Part shown: piece by piece, positions 18,142 through 28,238 of the stretch
Numbering within the stretch: the first letter of the stretch is position 1
How the letters are laid out: each line of letters opens with the position of its first letter
DNA from: Microvirga subterranea
Lineage (GTDB): Bacteria > Pseudomonadota > Alphaproteobacteria > Rhizobiales > Beijerinckiaceae
Reading direction: 5' to 3'
NCBI RefSeq assembly: GCF_003350535.1
Contig: NZ_QQBB01000004.1
Coordinates: forward strand, 417,384-481,383
Length of the DNA: 64,000 bases
Translations under genes and position numbers: made by a program
Notes under the pieces: model-generated
Database searches by the model: none
What the model saw: only the letters and a program-made list of their open reading frames with translations
Told to the model about the DNA's origin: nothing

Positions 18142-20220
18142 TTAGCTGCGCCGTTGTGCCAGGCCTGTCGGCAGGAATGGCGGAAGAGAGTGGGAGTCGA
18201 ACCCACCTAGGACCGGCTCGCGGCCCCACCCGGATTTGAAGTCCGGACGCCCCACCGGGGACGCTTCTCCTCCATGATCCATTTCAGGCTGCCGGGCCTC
18301 GCGGAAGAGATCCAGCCGATGCGGATTGATGCGACGTAAATCGCCGCGGCGCAAGGTAACCCCATGGCGATCGAAGAACTCGAGGATCTGGATCGCAACC
18401 TTGCGCCCGTTCAGCACCCGGTCGCGAAACTGTGCGGCCGTGAACTGCCCGTCGGGTGTGTGCCGGCTCAGGTCCTGAATGATCCCGACCATCTCGGCGA
18501 CGGTATCGCGCAGGAAAAAGTGGTCGTGGGCAACCTCGTCGAGCTGCCCGATTCGGCTGAGCAGCTTGCAGAGGCCGCGGATCTCGTCCTCGGGTGCGCC
18601 GACGAGGCCTGCGATGTCGCGGACGCGCGGAGGACGGAAACGCTCATCGCCTCCCAGAAGCGGACGGACCGTCTCCCATAGATGCTCCTCCTGTGCGTCG
18701 AGCCGCACCTCGTGCCCCGGGAGCCGCACCCATGATCCGTCGACCTTGACGCGTCCCGCATCGACGAGAGCCTGCAGCGCGGTCCGAAAAGCCGGCGCGG
18801 GCAGGCGCGGCCCGCATTGCAGACGCAGGCGATCGAAGCCCATGCCCTGCAGATCGGGGTTCTCCTCATGGAACGCATCGAGGATTTCGGTCAGGTCTGC
18901 CTCGAAAGCCTGCCAACGCTCTTCCGCCAATGTGGGAAGGGTCCGGCCTGCCGGGAGGCGTACGAGCCGCAGCCTGTCGGCGATGCCCATCGCGGCGGCA
19001 AGTGGCATAGCCCTGTCCCGGGCGAATGCCGCGAGATCGAAGACATACGGTGGCGCCGCCGCAAGACACGCCATGGCGTCCGCCGGATCGGCCTGTGCCA
19101 GGGCCGAGATCTGCGCGCGGCGCTCATCTCCGCGCCTGTGGCGTGACGGCGCGCGCAGATCGATGAAGAACCCGCCTCCGATGGTGCGCTGGGCCGAGGT
19201 ATCCCGCAGGACGAAGCGATCGTGGGCCGCGGCGGCGATGGGTCGATCGAGGACGAGTTGCACTACTTTTCGCTCGCCGGGCCGGATGGGATCGTCGTCG
19301 AGCAGAACGATCCGTGCCCCGACCTCCGCGGCCGCATGATGCAGCCGCACGGGAAACCACTGCCCCACGGCCTTCCGTTCGCTCGCCAGTATGCGCAAGC
19401 TCGCGTCGATCCGGTCTGTCGGGGCGTGAAGCTCGGGGGCGAGCACCATGTCGCCTCGGACGACGGCGTCCTTCGAGATGCCCTCGCCGGCCAGATTGAG
19501 GGCGCAGCGCTGCCCTGAGACGCCGCGCTCCGCGGCGCGGTTCTGGGCGTGGATGGAGCGCACTCTCGCCATGCGCCCGGAGGGGCTGACGACGACCTGG
19601 TCGCCGGCCGCGACGGAGCCGGACAGAACGGTCCCCGTCACCACGGTCCCGGCCCCGGCCAGAACGAAGCTGCGGTCGACCGAAAGCCGGAAGAGGCCGG
19701 CGGCGTTCCGCTGCCGCCGGGCCGCAGCTGCACTCCGCAGGTGCTGTTTCAGGACCTCGATCCCCTCCCCCGTGACGGAGGAGACGGGAATGATAGGGCA
19801 CTCCGACAAGGCCGTGTCGGCCAGAGCATTCCGGATCTGCGCCGATGCCGCGGCACGGCGCTCGTCGTCCGCAAGATCGGCCTTGCTGAGCACGACGACG
19901 CCTCGGTGGATTCCGAGGATGTCGATGATCGCCAGATGCTCGAGGGTCTGCGGCTTCACCGCATCGTCGGCCGCAACGACGAGCATGACGAAATCGACGC
20001 CACTTGCGCCGGCGACCATGGTGTGGACGAAGCGCTCGTGGCCCGGCACGTCCACGAAGCCGATCACCTCGCCATTCTCCTGCGGCCAATAGGCGAAGCC
20101 CAGATCGATGGTGATGCCCCGCGCCTTCTCCTCCTTGAGGCGGTCCGCGTCGATTCCTGTCAGCGCCCTGACGAGCGCCGTCTTGCCGTGATCGATGTGC
20201 CCGGCGGTGCCGACGATCAT
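18142..20220 (-). CDS. selB: Selenocysteine-specific elongation factor SelB
   Basis: A 692-residue EF-Tu-like GTPase that delivers Sec-tRNA to UGA at SECIS hairpins. G1 is GHIDHGKT (7-14), then G3 DVPGHERFV and G4 NKAD-equivalent SKAD; the C-terminal winged-helix domains run from about 390 to 645. ATG overlaps the selA stop in ATGA. Oddly, no stop occurs at the usual end (after HRLDLF): the frame continues through the whole tRNA-Sec gene (residues 650-681) and stops at TAA 18142. The last about 45 residues are therefore non-canonical and encoded by the tRNA gene and its trailer. Confidence 0.93.
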   Translation of the reverse strand: MIVGTAGHIDHGKTALVRALTGIDADRLKEEKARGITIDLGFAYWPQENGEVIGFVDVPGHERFVHTMVAGASGVDFVMLVVAADDAVKPQTLEHLAIIDILGIHRGVVVLSKADLADDERRAAASAQIRNALADTALSECPIIPVSSVTGEGIEVLKQHLRSAAAARRQRNAAGLFRLSVDRSFVLAGAGTVVTGTVLSGSVAAGDQVVVSPSGRMARVRSIHAQNRAAERGVSGQRCALNLAGEGISKDAVVRGDMVLAPELHAPTDRIDASLRILASERKAVGQWFPVRLHHAAAEVGARIVLLDDDPIRPGERKVVQLVLDRPIAAAAHDRFVLRDTSAQRTIGGGFFIDLRAPSRHRRGDERRAQISALAQADPADAMACLAAAPPYVFDLAAFARDRAMPLAAAMGIADRLRLVRLPAGRTLPTLAEERWQAFEADLTEILDAFHEENPDLQGMGFDRLRLQCGPRLPAPAFRTALQALVDAGRVKVDGSWVRLPGHEVRLDAQEEHLWETVRPLLGGDERFRPPRVRDIAGLVGAPEDEIRGLCKLLSRIGQLDEVAHDHFFLRDTVAEMVGIIQDLSRHTPDGQFTAAQFRDRVLNGRKVAIQILEFFDRHGVTLRRGDLRRINPHRLDLFREARQPEMDHGGEASPVGRPDFKSGWGREPVLGGFDSHSLPPFLPTGLAQRRS
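18178..18273 (-). tRNA. selC: tRNA-Sec(UCA)
   Basis: A 96-nt selenocysteine tRNA with anticodon TCA (18237-18239) in a CCGGACTTCAAATCCGG arm, an 8-bp acceptor stem (GGAGGAGA with TCTCTTCC, one G-T), a 5-bp T stem (GTGGG/CCCAC) as in the bacterial 8+5 type, a long D stem (CCCC/GGGG), a long variable arm and an encoded CCA. It lies wholly inside the open reading frame of selB on the same strand. Confidence 0.95.
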
Positions 20221-21620
20221 GGAGCGGCCCTAAGCCGGAGCGACGCAAGGTTCTGCCGGAACACGGCCTCGTCTTCCAGGCATCTGAGATCGAGCACGAA
20301 GGCGCCTTCCGCCACGCGGCCGATCACGGGCCACGGCAGGCTGCGGAACGCAGCCCCGAGCTCCTCGACCGCGCGCCCCCCTCTTTTCGGACTGAGCGAG
20401 AGCCCAAAGCTCGGGATCGTGTCGAGCGGGAGCGCCCCCGAACCGATCTGGCTCTGGCATGAGACGCATTCCACGGAAACGTCGGGTCCCGTGATGTCGT
20501 CCAGAACCGGGACGAGACGAGCGGCCTGCTTATGAATTTCCTCCAGAGGCCGCGCCAGGAAGCGCATGGTGGGGAGCCTCCGTGCGAGCCTGTCGGGATC
20601 GCGATAGAGCTTCAAGGTCGCCTCGCACGCAGCGAGCCGTACCTTGTCCACCCGCAAGGCGCGCTTCATCGGGTTGCGGTTGATCGCGGCGATGAGATCC
20701 TTCCGGCCGACGATGAACCCCGCCTGCGGCCCGCCGAGGAGCTTGTCGCCGGAGAACGTGACGAGGTCCGCGCCCTCCTCCACGGCCTCGCGGACGGTGG
20801 GCTCCTTTCTGAGGCCCAGCCGCGAGAGATCGATGAGCGTTCCCGAGCCGAGGTCATTGACCAGCGGCACATTGTGCTGATGCGCGATCTTCGCCAGATC
20901 GCGGGGCTCGACCTCGGCCGTGAAGCCTTCGATGCGGTAATTCGAGGTGTGCACCTTGAGGATTAGCCCGGTCTCTGGGCCGATCGCATTCACGTAATCG
21001 CGCACGTGGGTGCGGTTCGTCGTGCCGACTTCGTGCAGGCGCGCCCCTGCCCTCGCCATGATCTCCGGCATGCGGAACGCGCCGCCGATCTCGATGAGCT
21101 CTCCCCGGGAGACGATGGATTCCCGGCCCTGGGAAAGGGTGTTCAGGACGAGGAGCACCGCAGCCGCATTGTTGTTGACGAGGGTCGCGTCCTCCGCCCC
21201 CGTCAGCTCGCAGACGAGGGCGCGCACGTGATCGTCGCGCTCGCCTCTCTTGCCGTTCTCGAGGTCGAACTCGAGGGACACGGCGTGACGCATGGCGGCC
21301 GTCGCGGCCTCGATGGCCTCCTCGGCCAGGATGGCGCGGCCGAGATTGGTGTGCAGCACCGTGCCGGTGAGGTTGAAGAGCGGCTTCAGCCGTGCGCCCG
21401 CGCGAGCGGCAAGACGCGACAGGACCGACGCGACGATCATCGTCTCGTCGGGACTAGCCCCGGACCGCAGGTCCTGGCGCAGGACCGCAAGCGTCTCGCG
21501 AACGGCCTGCGTGGCTTCGGCACGGCCGTAGGTCTCCACGACCGCCGCCATGTCCGGATGGCGCAGCAGTCGATCGACGGAGGGAAGATGGCGCAGGGCC
21601 GGCAGGGCTGCTTCGGCCAT
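20217..21620 (-). CDS. selA: L-seryl-tRNA(Sec) selenium transferase
   Basis: A 467-residue PLP enzyme converting Ser-tRNA(Sec) to Sec-tRNA(Sec) with selenophosphate. The PLP lysine is Lys293 in TFSGDKLLGGPQAG; the family motifs LFNLTGTVLHTNLGRA, NNNAAAVLL and VNDLGSGTLIDL are intact, and the length matches E. coli SelA (463). ATG 21620 lies 2 bases after the fdhE stop, and its own stop overlaps selB in ATGA, so fdhE-selA-selB form one translationally coupled unit. The frame open upstream of 21620 is fdhE antiframe and not used. Confidence 0.96.
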   Translation of the reverse strand: MAEAALPALRHLPSVDRLLRHPDMAAVVETYGRAEATQAVRETLAVLRQDLRSGASPDETMIVASVLSRLAARAGARLKPLFNLTGTVLHTNLGRAILAEEAIEAATAAMRHAVSLEFDLENGKRGERDDHVRALVCELTGAEDATLVNNNAAAVLLVLNTLSQGRESIVSRGELIEIGGAFRMPEIMARAGARLHEVGTTNRTHVRDYVNAIGPETGLILKVHTSNYRIEGFTAEVEPRDLAKIAHQHNVPLVNDLGSGTLIDLSRLGLRKEPTVREAVEEGADLVTFSGDKLLGGPQAGFIVGRKDLIAAINRNPMKRALRVDKVRLAACEATLKLYRDPDRLARRLPTMRFLARPLEEIHKQAARLVPVLDDITGPDVSVECVSCQSQIGSGALPLDTIPSFGLSLSPKRGGRAVEELGAAFRSLPWPVIGRVAEGAFVLDLRCLEDEAVFRQNLASLRLRAAP

Positions 21621-21622
21621 GC

Positions 21623-22540
21623 TCACACACCGAGCAGGAAGGGATTGAAGCTGCCCCGGCGGTACTCTCCGTCCTGAAGGAGAAGATCGAGCCCGAGGCT
21701 GGCGATGTCGTCCGCGACCGGGTCGAGGGCCGGATCCTTCTGCTGATGGAGGATCTTGACGTAGCCCCGGCAGCTGTCGCAGCACTCGGCCTTGATGGTT
21801 CCGGGACCGCCGTCGATCTCCTGGTAGCCGATCCCCTTTCCGGAGCCGCACAGGACGCATTTCACGCGCACCACGTTCCAGAGCGTCCCGCACAGGGAGC
21901 AGGAGCAATAGCGCGTGCCTTCAGCCCCCATCCAACCGACGACGAGGGAGGCGGTCGGCGGTCCGCCGCAGCAGGGACAGGCGCCGTCGCTGATCCTGAC
22001 GAGCCTGCTCGCATCGAGCTTCGCTGCGAGGCGTGCGAAATGAACCTGCAACCCCGCCGCTACATAGACGTGCTCGGCGATGGCATCGGCGGGGATCGCA
22101 TCGGTGAGGACGCCCTGGACGATGGGGCGCATCTGCTCGGGAGTGGCGGTCCTGATCCACTCAAGGGCAGCCTGCGCCTCGGCCGGTTTGGCAAGAGCCG
22201 CAACCTCATCGAACAGGCGGCTGAGCGTTTCGCTCAGGACATCGTCCAGCTCTATCCTGTTGCGGTCGAGCGGAGGCATGCCGAACTCGCGCGCGCGGTC
22301 GAGCGCATCCGCGGGCGGAAGCTCGGGCTCCGGCAGGCCATCCTGGATGTGGCCCTGGGCCGCCGCGATGCCGGCGATGAACCACAGATAGGGAGCAAGC
22401 TCGCTCGTCTGCGCCAGGAACTCGAGACGCTCCCGGCGCGCCTCGAACAGCTTCCTCGGATCGGGCAGACGGACGAATGGCGGAGCCGGAACACGGCCTA
22501 CGGAGGCGGGATTGGGCTCGGCGGAACTTGGATGTGTCAT
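21623..22540 (-). CDS. fdhE: Formate dehydrogenase accessory protein FdhE
   Basis: A 305-residue rubredoxin-like zinc/iron protein that is needed for maturation of membrane-bound formate dehydrogenases. The C-terminal half carries the four CxxC knuckles CPCCGG, CSLCGTLW, CVLCGSG and CCDSCRGY, in order. It lies 41 bp after fdoI and 2 bp before selA. Length matches E. coli FdhE (309). Confidence 0.95.
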   Translation of the reverse strand: MTHPSSAEPNPASVGRVPAPPFVRLPDPRKLFEARRERLEFLAQTSELAPYLWFIAGIAAAQGHIQDGLPEPELPPADALDRAREFGMPPLDRNRIELDDVLSETLSRLFDEVAALAKPAEAQAALEWIRTATPEQMRPIVQGVLTDAIPADAIAEHVYVAAGLQVHFARLAAKLDASRLVRISDGACPCCGGPPTASLVVGWMGAEGTRYCSCSLCGTLWNVVRVKCVLCGSGKGIGYQEIDGGPGTIKAECCDSCRGYVKILHQQKDPALDPVADDIASLGLDLLLQDGEYRRGSFNPFLLGV

Positions 22541-22581
22541 GCAACCTCACGAACCGCACGGGTCACGTGTCATAGAGCGCC

Positions 22582-23277
22582 CTACTCCGCGGGCGCAGCC
22601 GGTCCCTTGAACCTATGGCGTTCCGCCAGCTCCTTCAACCAGCGACGATGATGTCGCCAAGCCCAGCCTCCCGTGACGGAGCCGCGCGTCATAGCCCGGA
22701 GCGTGCCCCGCGCCCAGATCACCGCATAGACATGGACGATCCAGATGCAGATGAGCGCGACGGCAGCCAAGGAATGCAGGAGAACCGCGACGCGCTTCTG
22801 CGGAATGGTGGTCCACTCGTAGAAATACTGATCCCAGATCGCGAGGCCGGTCACGATCAGGGCGATGATCAGGAGCGACATGGCCCAGAAGTTGAACTTC
22901 TGGATCGGGTTGTAGCGCCCGGCCTCGGGCAGCTTCTCCTCGTTCCCGGCGATGACGTCATTAGCATGGGCGAGCCATTCCCTGTCCGACCTCTCCGGCA
23001 GGTTGGCCCGCCAGAAGCGGATGAAGAGGCCCGCGAAGCTGAAGAAGAGAAGAACCCCGATCCAAGGATGAAACGCACGCGCCTCCTGCCCGCCGCCGAA
23101 CAGCCCGGTGAGGAAGAACAGGGACGGATGGAAGAACGCGAGACCCGATAAGGCCAAAAGGATGAGCGAGATCGCCGTGATCCAGTGGTTGACCCGCGCC
23201 CCCAGGTTATATCGGTCGACGACGACCGGCTTTCCGGGATGGATCGCGTCCTCCTTTTCGATGCTCGTGGTTGCCAT
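22582..23277 (-). CDS. fdoI: Formate dehydrogenase gamma subunit, cytochrome b556
   Basis: A 231-residue integral membrane subunit with four helices (about 30-50, 72-92, 130-150, 165-185) and His residues for the two b hemes (LGARVNHWITA, FHPWIGVLLF, LLHSLAAVALICIWIVHVYAVIWA). It takes electrons from the FeS subunit to quinone. Its ATG overlaps the fdoH stop in ATGA. Either the FdnI or FdoI name would fit; the symbol is assigned by family only. Confidence 0.93.
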   Translation of the reverse strand: MATTSIEKEDAIHPGKPVVVDRYNLGARVNHWITAISLILLALSGLAFFHPSLFFLTGLFGGGQEARAFHPWIGVLLFFSFAGLFIRFWRANLPERSDREWLAHANDVIAGNEEKLPEAGRYNPIQKFNFWAMSLLIIALIVTGLAIWDQYFYEWTTIPQKRVAVLLHSLAAVALICIWIVHVYAVIWARGTLRAMTRGSVTGGWAWRHHRRWLKELAERHRFKGPAAPAE

Positions 23278-24227
23278 CAGGCTTTCTCCTTCACGAGATC
23301 TTCGGCCTTCTCCTCATCCTCCCGCGTGACGCGATTGGGGCCGGTCAGCGCGGAGTGGAGCACGCCGGCCGCCGCCGCGAGCCCCATAGCCGCGAAGCCG
23401 ATATACTTCGTCATTCCCTTCCAGGCATTCACGACGGGGCTGACCTTCGGGTCCTTCGGCAGGCCCGAATAGATCTCCGGCTGGTCGTTGTGGTGGAGGA
23501 CGTACATCACGTGCGTGCCACCCACGCCCGGCGGGTCGTAGAGGCCGGCATTCTCGTAGCCGCGGGATTTGAGATCTTCGATCCGGCTGCTGGCCAGCTT
23601 CTTCATGTCCTCCTTGGTGCCGAAGCTGATCGCATGGGTCGGGCAGGCCTTCGCGCAAGCCGGGCCCTGTCCCACGGCGACACGGTCGGAGCAGAGGGTG
23701 CACTTGTAGGCCGTGTGATCGACCTTCGAGATGCGCGGGATGTTGAACGGGCAGCCCTTGATGCAGTAGCCGCAGCCGATGCAGTTCTCGTGGATGAAAT
23801 CCACGATGCCGTTGGAATACTGCACGATGGCTCCGGGCGCCGGACAGGCCTTCAGGCAGCCCGGGTCCTCGCAGTGCATGCAGCCGTCCTTGCGGATCAG
23901 CCACTCGAGATTGCCCGTCTGCGGATTGTCCCATTCGGTGAACCGCATCAGGGTGAACATGTCGGGGGTCAAATCGTGCGGGTTCTCGTAGATGCCCGTG
24001 TTGGTCTCGACCGCCGGATTGGTGTCGTTCCACTCGACGCAGGCCGATTGGCAGGCCTTGCAGCCAATGCATTTCGACACGTCGATGAGCTTCGCCACCG
24101 GCTCCAGTTGGCGAGCCGGCGGCGGAACGGTGGAGGCGGAGCGACGGACGAGATCCCGCTCCGTCAGGTTCGAAGTGGCCGCGGAGACCGGCGGATTGCT
24201 GGTTGCGGTATGGGGACTGGGTTCCAT
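23277..24227 (-). CDS. fdoH: Formate dehydrogenase beta subunit, four [4Fe-4S]
   Basis: A 316-residue electron-transfer subunit. Four ferredoxin-type cluster motifs appear in order: [35 protein letters not shown] and CTLCSDR...CAKAC. A C-terminal hydrophobic helix ([20 protein letters not shown], about 275-295) anchors it in the membrane as in E. coli FdnH/FdoH. It starts 11 bp after the alpha subunit stop and overlaps fdoI. Confidence 0.96.
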   Translation of the reverse strand: MEPSPHTATSNPPVSAATSNLTERDLVRRSASTVPPPARQLEPVAKLIDVSKCIGCKACQSACVEWNDTNPAVETNTGIYENPHDLTPDMFTLMRFTEWDNPQTGNLEWLIRKDGCMHCEDPGCLKACPAPGAIVQYSNGIVDFIHENCIGCGYCIKGCPFNIPRISKVDHTAYKCTLCSDRVAVGQGPACAKACPTHAISFGTKEDMKKLASSRIEDLKSRGYENAGLYDPPGVGGTHVMYVLHHNDQPEIYSGLPKDPKVSPVVNAWKGMTKYIGFAAMGLAAAAGVLHSALTGPNRVTREDEEKAEDLVKEKA

Positions 24228-24238
24228 GCCAATTCTCC

Positions 24239-27200
24239 TCAGACCGTCGCCGGAGCCGTGGTGGGCTCGATGTTGACCAGGAACGCCTTGTACTCAGGCG
24301 TCTCGATGTTGGCGTCGCCCACGAAAGGCGTGAGGGAGTTCGGCCCCCAGCCCTTCCGTGCGCGGCCCATGAAGCCCCAGTGCAGAGGGATACCGACCAC
24401 GTGCACGGGCTTGCCGTCGCAGATGAGCGGCTTGATGCGCTTCGTCACGACCGCCTTCGCCTTCACCTGGCCGCGCTTCGACCACACCCGCACCCAGGAC
24501 CCGTGCGCGATGCCCTTCTCGGCCGCGAGTTGCTCCGAGATTTCGACGAAGAACTCCGGCTGGAGCGAAGCATTCACCCGGTTGTGCTTCGTCCAGTAGT
24601 GGAAGTGCTCCGTGAGCCGGTAGGAGGTCGCCGCATAGGGGAACTCTTCCGACGTCGCGAACTGGGCCACGTCGCTCTGGAAGATCCGGGCCACCGGATT
24701 GCCCCTGATCTTCGGCGCAACCACGTTGGCGATCGGAGCCTCGAAGGGCTCGTAATGCACCGGGAACGGCCCTTCCCGCATGAGTCCTCGGGCGAAGAGG
24801 CGCGACACGCCCTCCTGGTTCATGATGAACGGACCCACCATGTCGGGCTTCGCATTGGGCGCGATGTCCGGAACATCGTAGCCCGACCACTTCGTCCCGT
24901 CCCAGGCGATGAGCTTGCGGCTCGGATCCCATGGGTTGCCCTGCAGGTCCGCGGAGGCGCGGTTGTAGAGAATGCGCCGGTTGAGCGGCCAGGAGAACGA
25001 CCAGTTGGGATAGGCGCCCGTATCGTCCGGGTCCGTGTTGTCCCGGCGCGCCATGTTGTTTCCGGCTTCGTTGAAGCAGCCGGAATAGATCCAGCAGGCG
25101 CAGGCGGTCGTGCCGTCGTCGCGCAGGACGGAGAAGTTCACGACCTGCTTGCCCTTCTCCGTCACCACCTTCGTCGGATCGGCCGGATCGTAGAGCGTCT
25201 CGACCGCATAGCCGTTCATCTCCTTCGCGAGTTCCTCGGGCGAGGGCTCGTCCGGATCCCGGTAGTTCCAGGTGAGGTTGAGGATCGGGTCCGGGAAGGC
25301 CCCGCCCTCCTTCTCGTAGAGCGCACGCAGCCGGCGATGGATCTGCGCCATAATCCAGGTGTCGTGCTTCGCCTCGCCGGGAGGGCTGCCGCCCGCCCAG
25401 TGCCACTGAAGCCAGCGGCCGGAATTGACGAGCGCGCCCTCATCCTCCGCAAAGCAGGTCGCCGGAAGCTGAATGACCTCCGTCTGGATCGAGGCGGGGT
25501 TCACGTCGTTGTATTCGCCATGGTTCTCCCAGAACCGAGACGTCTCCGTCTCCAGGGGATCCATGGTGACGAGCCACTTCAGCCTCGACAGCGACTCCGT
25601 GATCTTCTGCCGGTTCGGGAAGGCGAGCAGCGGGTTGAAGCCCTGGCAGAAATAGCCGTTCACCTTGCCCTGGTGCATCATCTCGAAGTAGCGCAGCACG
25701 TCGTAAGCCGGCACGTCGAGCTTCGGCAGGAACTGATAGGCGAAGTCGTTCTGCGGCGTCGCCGCATCGCCCCACATGACCTTCTGGAAGCTGACGAAGA
25801 ACTTCTTGTAGTTCTGCCAGTAGCTGGTCTGGTTCGGCCGCAGCGGCTTGAAGGTGCGGCTCGACATGTAGGTCGCGAAGTCGGCTTCACGCTCCACCGG
25901 AATGTTCAGGTAGCCCGGGATCAGGTTCGACATCAGGCCGATGTCGGTGAGCCCCTGAATGTTCGAATGCCCCCGGAGGGCATTCATGCCGCCGCCGCGC
26001 ACGCCGATGTTGCCGAGGAGAAGCTGCAGCATCGCCATGGCGCGGATGTTCTGCGAGCCCTTGGAATGCTGCGTCCAGCCGAGCGCGTACATGGACGTCA
26101 TGGTCTTGGTGGGCGACGAGCACTCCGAGATCATCTCGGCCACCTTCAGGAACTTGTCCTTCGGCGTGCCGCAGATGCGCTCGACCATCTCCGGCGTATA
26201 GGTCGCCACATGGGCCTTGAGCAGGTTCCAGACGCAGCGCGGGTTCTGCAGCGACTCGTCGACGACCGCGAATCCATCGGGCCCGATCTCGTATTCCCAG
26301 GTCGAGCGGTCGTAGTCGCGCTTGCCCTCGTCGTAGCCCGTGAACAGGCCGTCGTTATAGGCGAAGCCCTCCTTCACCACATAGGAAGCATTGGTGAAGG
26401 CCTTCACGTAGTCCCACTGGATCTTGTCGTTTTGGATGCAGTAGTTGATCAAGCCGAGCAGGAACGCGATGTCGGTGCCCTGCCGGATCGGGGCATAGAA
26501 GTCGGAGACCGATGCCGAGCGCGTGTAGCGCGGATCGACGACGATCAGCTTTGCGCCGCGATTGGCCTTCGCCTCCGTCACCCATTTGAATCCGCACGGG
26601 TGCGCTTCAGCGGCGTTGCCGCCCATGATGACGACGAGATCCGTGTTCCGGATATCCGTCCAAGAGTTGGTCATTGCGCCACGACCGAAAGTTGGGCCCA
26701 GACTGGACACCGTGGGGCCGTGTCAAACGCGCGCCTGATTATCGAATGCGACGATTCCCGTGCTGCGGACGACCTTGTAGGTCAGCCATGCGGTTTCGTT
26801 GGTGGTGGCGGAGGCGGCCAGGAAGCCGACCGTGGTCCAGCGATTGACGGGGACGCCGGCCTGGTTCGTGGCGATGAAGTTCGCATCGCGATCGTCCTTC
26901 AGCAGGCGGGCGATGCGATCGAGCGCCTGATCCCAGGAAACGCGCTCGAACCTGTCGCTTCCGGGCTTGCGGATCATCGGGTACTTCAGGCGGGTTTCCG
27001 CCTTCACGAAGTCCTTCAATGCCGCGCCCTTCGGGCAGAGCGTTCCACGGTTCGTCGGATGATCCGCATCACCTTCGATATGGACGATCTCGGCGGTCTC
27101 GCCCTTCCGAAGATCTCCCTTCGAATACATGATGATGCCGCAGGCCACCGAGCAGTATGGACAGGTGTTGCGCGTCTCCATCGTGTTCGTCAGCTTGAAG

Positions 27201-27322
27201 GGCCTGACGGCTGCGGCCTGCGCCGCTTCAAGCTCCGAGAACCCGAAGGCTCCCAACGTGGTCCCGGCGACACCCACGCCGGCGGCTTTGAGGAAGCCGC
27301 GTCGTGAGAGTTCCATGTTCAT
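24239..27322 (-). CDS. fdoG: Formate dehydrogenase alpha subunit, selenocysteine-containing
   Basis: One gene of 1027 codons read through an in-frame TGA (26723-26725), decoded as Sec200 in the context [18 protein letters not shown], exactly as in FdnG/FdoG. The Tat signal is [10 protein letters not shown]; the [4Fe-4S] ligands are Cys54, Cys57, Cys61 and Cys96; the bis-MGD molybdenum/tungsten domain follows to the end. It oxidises formate in the periplasm and passes electrons to fdoH. ATG 27322 has GGGAGG 7 bases upstream. A gene caller that treats TGA as stop would report two truncated frames (27322-26723 and 26710-24239), which is an artefact. Confidence 0.96.
26694..26725 (-). promoter_or_regulatory. 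SECIS-like hairpin for Sec200 of fdoG
   Basis: Counting the U of UGA as 1, bases 15-32 form GG-U-GUCC / GGGCCC with loop AGUCU. The bulged U17 and the loop G23-U24, which in the E. coli fdhF SECIS are the SelB contacts, fall at exactly the same positions here (26709, 26703, 26702). This places the SelB binding site directly after the Sec codon. Confidence 0.85.
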
Positions 27323-27610
27323 GGCAACCCTCCCTATGGTTGTGCAATGCAGCAACTTCTTCTTGGAAAAATAGGGTAGTTTCGAACATTTCTAGTGTCA
27401 AACCTCGGCGCGCTTATACGGACGGTTCGCGGTCTGCATGCAGTTACCGATCTTCTGCCGGAACGGGCCGGATGAGACACAATCGCGTGAGCGCACCTGC
27501 ACCGGTCGAACGCACACTCGCTCATGCCCTGCAACAAGCCGCGGGCTCGTTCCGCCAGGAAGCTTCGCTTTTGCACACGGATGCGGTTCGACGGTCGCCG
27601 GAGCGGCGCG
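27323..27610. other. Upstream region of the formate dehydrogenase operon
   Basis: A 288-bp stretch between fdoG and the stress-protein gene, both on -. No gene is seen. It must hold the fdoG promoter; the AT-richer part nearest fdoG (27360-27400) is the likely place, but I see no clear sigma-54 or FNR motif. Confidence 0.4.
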
Positions 27611-28183
27611 TCACTTCCTCGTCGATCGGTCGTCCATCACGTAGGAGCGGATCCGCGTCCGTCCATGACTGAGATCCCGCCGGCCCGTTTCGGGCAGTCC
27701 TACACCTTCCTCACTGCTCGCGACGGCATCGCCGGAGGTCAGGTTCGCGGTCGACCCGGAGAGGACATCGTCGGTCGTGATGCCCGACCAGCCCTCCCCG
27801 CGCCAGGTGTCGGCACGTTCGTCCATGTCGATGGTACCCTCGTCGTCGAGGATGTCGATCACGCGCTCATACTGGTCGTCGGCGGCGTTCACCGAGATGA
27901 GATAGCCGCCGCGGCGCAGGCCCTCCGCGTAGGTGTACCGGTCCTCATGCGGGAGGAACCAGTCGCCCAGAGCCCCCCAGAAGCCCTGCGGCTCCCCCCG
28001 TCTAGCCGCTTCGGGATCGTCCGGCGGGTCGCGCTCGTCGCCCGGCATGAAGCGGATGCTGTCCCGGGGCACGCCCGCATCGACCAGACGCTCGATGGCA
28101 TCTTCGGCGTGGCTGCGACTGTCGAAGAAGGCAGTCACCAGTTTTCGGAAAGACGAAGAACTCTGGCTATGGCCGGATGTCAT
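27611..28183 (-). CDS. General-stress-protein-like (GSP17M/YflT) protein
   Basis: A 190-residue acidic soluble protein. Residues 12-105 read KLVTAFFDSRSHAEDAIERLVDAGVPRDSIRFM...GGYLISVNAADDQYERVIDILDDEG, the pattern of the YflT/GSP17M domain seen in Bacillus general stress proteins and in front of DUF2382 domains. No DUF2382 follows; the C-terminus is a disordered Ser/Asp/Arg tail. Function unknown; a stress role is inferred. Confidence 0.8.
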   Translation of the reverse strand: MTSGHSQSSSSFRKLVTAFFDSRSHAEDAIERLVDAGVPRDSIRFMPGDERDPPDDPEAARRGEPQGFWGALGDWFLPHEDRYTYAEGLRRGGYLISVNAADDQYERVIDILDDEGTIDMDERADTWRGEGWSGITTDDVLSGSTANLTSGDAVASSEEGVGLPETGRRDLSHGRTRIRSYVMDDRSTRK

Positions 28184-28238
28184 TGCTCTGCCTCCTCATC
28201 GTGTCGAGCTACCTGGCCCTGGGGCGCTTTCGCCGGGA

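Noticed and set aside
26723-26725. TGA as a true stop splitting fdoG into a pseudogene.
   Set aside because: The context ARV-U-HGPT is the known Sec site, a SECIS hairpin follows, and selA, selB, selC, selD and fdhE are adjacent.
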